DNA from: Pseudomonadota bacterium
Lineage (GTDB): Bacteria > Pseudomonadota > Alphaproteobacteria > Caulobacterales > Caulobacteraceae
NCBI GenBank assembly: GCA_023436945.1
Contig: JAEZHG010000019.1
Coordinates: forward strand, 1-7,600
Direction: 5' to 3'
Length of the DNA: 7,600 nucleotides
Made by a program: the position numbers and the translations under genes. Below the pieces are notes generated by a model, which worked only from the letters and a program-made list of their open reading frames with translations, was not told the origin of the DNA and did not search any database. Numbering within the stretch: position 1 is the stretch's first letter; every line of letters starts with the position of its first letter. Of this stretch, positions 6,394 through 7,600 are shown one piece after another.

Positions 6394-7600
6394 ATGCCGC
6401 CACTGTCCAATCACCACAACGACAAGCCGTTGAAAATAGCGGTTGTCGGGTCTGGCATTGCGGCGCTGTCTGCGGCGTGGCTTCTGTCACAGCGCCACAG
6501 TGTGACGCTCTATGAAAAGGCCGACCGTCTGGGCGGCCACTCCAATACCGTTACGGCCAGTCTGGCGACGGGCCGGGTGGCGGTCGATACCGGCTTCATC
6601 TGTTATAATGACGCGACCTATCCGAACCTGATCGCTCTGTTTGACCATCTCGGCGTGGCCAACTGCGAGACCGACATGTCGTTTTCGGTGTCTCGCGATG
6701 GTGGGCGTTTTGAATATGCGGCACCGGGTCTGTTCGCCCAGAAGAGCAATATTCTTAAACCGCGCTTCTGGTCGATGCTGGGCGAGACTGTCCGCTTCTA
6801 TCGCAAGGCACCGAAAGATCTGGCCGCCTTGTCTGGGACAGAGATTTCGCTGGGCCAGTATCTGACGCGTGAGGGTTTCAGCTCTGCCTTCCGTGACGAC
6901 CACCTTCTGCCCATGGCTGCGGCGATCTGGTCGGCACCTGCCGAAACGCTGATGGACTATCCGGCTGAAGCCTTCATTCGCTTCTGCATTAATCATGGCC
7001 TTCTGAAACTGACGGGGCGCCCGCTGTGGCGCACGGTGAAGGACGGCAGCCGCGTCTATGTCGAGCAGCTGGCACGCAGTGTCTCAAAAATCCTGCTCAA
7101 TCGCGGCGTCACATCTATTCACCGCACCGACGCAGGTGTGCAGATCCATGACAGCACAGGCGGCATTGAAATCTATGACCATGTGGTCATCGGTGCCCAT
7201 GCCGATCAGGCCTTGAAGATGCTGAACAGCCCCAGCGCGCTTGAGCGTGAACTGCTCGGGGCATTCAAATACAGCCTTAATCTGACGGTGCTTCACACCG
7301 ACACCAGCCTGATGCCGCGCCGTCGAAAAGCGTGGGCAAGCTGGAACTATATCGGCACCCAGAGCGGCCTTTGCGTCTCATATTGGATGAACAAGCTGCA
7401 GGGCCTGCCGGGGCAGGACGTGTTTGTTACGCTCAATCCCCCGCACGCGCCAAAGCCGGACACTCTGCTGTGCAGCGAGCTGTACGAGCATCCTATTTTC
7501 GACGCCGCTGCGATCGCGGCCCAGAAACGCTTATGGGAACTTCAGGGACAGGGCGGCGTCTGGTTCTGTGGTGCCCACTTCGGTGCGGGCTTCCATGAGG
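6394..7600 (+). CDS. FAD-dependent oxidoreductase, COG2907/amine-oxidase-like (5' part, cut by window edge)
   Basis: The frame opens at ATG 6394 and stays open for 402 codons to the window edge, so the C-terminus is missing. GGAG (6385-6388) sits 5 bases before the ATG. Residues 14-28 form the dinucleotide-binding beta strand and loop (KIAVVGSGIAALSAA), then YEKADRLGGHSNT near 40-52 as the second FAD contact. The usual third glycine of GxGxxG is Ala24, giving GxGxxA, which is tolerated in many flavoproteins. Further on come DTGFICYN, an AAAIWSAP segment and, near the edge, CGAHFGAGFHE, typical of the COG2907 predicted NAD/FAD-binding family. Homologues often stand with DUF1365 and cyclopropane-fatty-acid-synthase-like genes in RpoE-ChrR regulons, and a flavoprotein desaturase acts in furan fatty acid synthesis in Rhodobacter. 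That role here is inference. It is divergent from rpoE. Confidence 0.92.
   Translation, partial: MPPLSNHHNDKPLKIAVVGSGIAALSAAWLLSQRHSVTLYEKADRLGGHSNTVTASLATGRVAVDTGFICYNDATYPNLIALFDHLGVANCETDMSFSVSRDGGRFEYAAPGLFAQKSNILKPRFWSMLGETVRFYRKAPKDLAALSGTEISLGQYLTREGFSSAFRDDHLLPMAAAIWSAPAETLMDYPAEAFIRFCINHGLLKLTGRPLWRTVKDGSRVYVEQLARSVSKILLNRGVTSIHRTDAGVQIHDSTGGIEIYDHVVIGAHADQALKMLNSPSALERELLGAFKYSLNLTVLHTDTSLMPRRRKAWASWNYIGTQSGLCVSYWMNKLQGLPGQDVFVTLNPPHAPKPDTLLCSELYEHPIFDAAAIAAQKRLWELQGQGGVWFCGAHFGAGFHE

Noticed and set aside
6487..6996. 169-codon minus-strand frame
   Set aside because: It is opposite the well-supported FAD oxidoreductase, whose motifs (FAD loop, GAHFGAGFHE) decide the strand. The frames at 7084-7296 (minus) and 7332-7598 (plus, other frame) fall for the same reason.

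Overview
The window looks like a chromosomal segment of an alphaproteobacterium. The coding style, the RpoE-ChrR sigma/anti-sigma pair and the character of the ArgG and MetK proteins point that way. Caulobacterales (Caulobacter/Asticcacaulis-like) is my best guess, but it is a low-confidence impression and no marker gene is present. I see no insertion sequences, phage genes, tRNAs, rRNAs or CRISPR arrays, and coding density is high.

Layout. The left half is housekeeping, all on the minus strand: argG (argininosuccinate synthase), then upstream of it metK (S-adenosylmethionine synthetase) with a clear intrinsic terminator and a candidate promoter/operator, then a pirin-family cupin. A 138-base divergent gap separates pirin from a small plus-strand membrane protein of the DUF2177 family. 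Converging on it, one base away, is the end of a three-gene minus-strand operon: rpoE (ECF sigma factor), chrR (cupin-type anti-sigma) and a DUF1295 membrane reductase-like gene. The three are joined by 4-base stop/start overlaps. Divergent from rpoE is a FAD-dependent oxidoreductase (COG2907-like) that runs off the right edge.

How it works together. The right half reads as a compact sigma-E (RpoE-ChrR) regulon. The same promoter-like string, a -35 of CATCC or GATCC, then exactly 16 bases, then a -10 of CGTAT, stands before DUF2177, before the FAD oxidoreductase and (minus strand) before rpoE. By family knowledge, RpoE-ChrR controls responses to singlet oxygen and related stress, and its targets commonly include membrane and fatty-acid-modifying enzymes. 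The inferred picture is an autoregulated sigma factor switching on three membrane/lipid-related genes around it.

The most interesting points are: the repeated promoter geometry, including back-to-back -35 elements forming an inverted repeat between rpoE and the oxidoreductase; an anti-sigma factor that has lost three of the four expected zinc ligands of its N-terminal domain but keeps the whole C-terminal cupin metal site; and a palindromic element at metK that resembles an ArsR-type SAM-cycle operator. Several start codons were chosen from ribosome-binding sites rather than from the longest reading frame.
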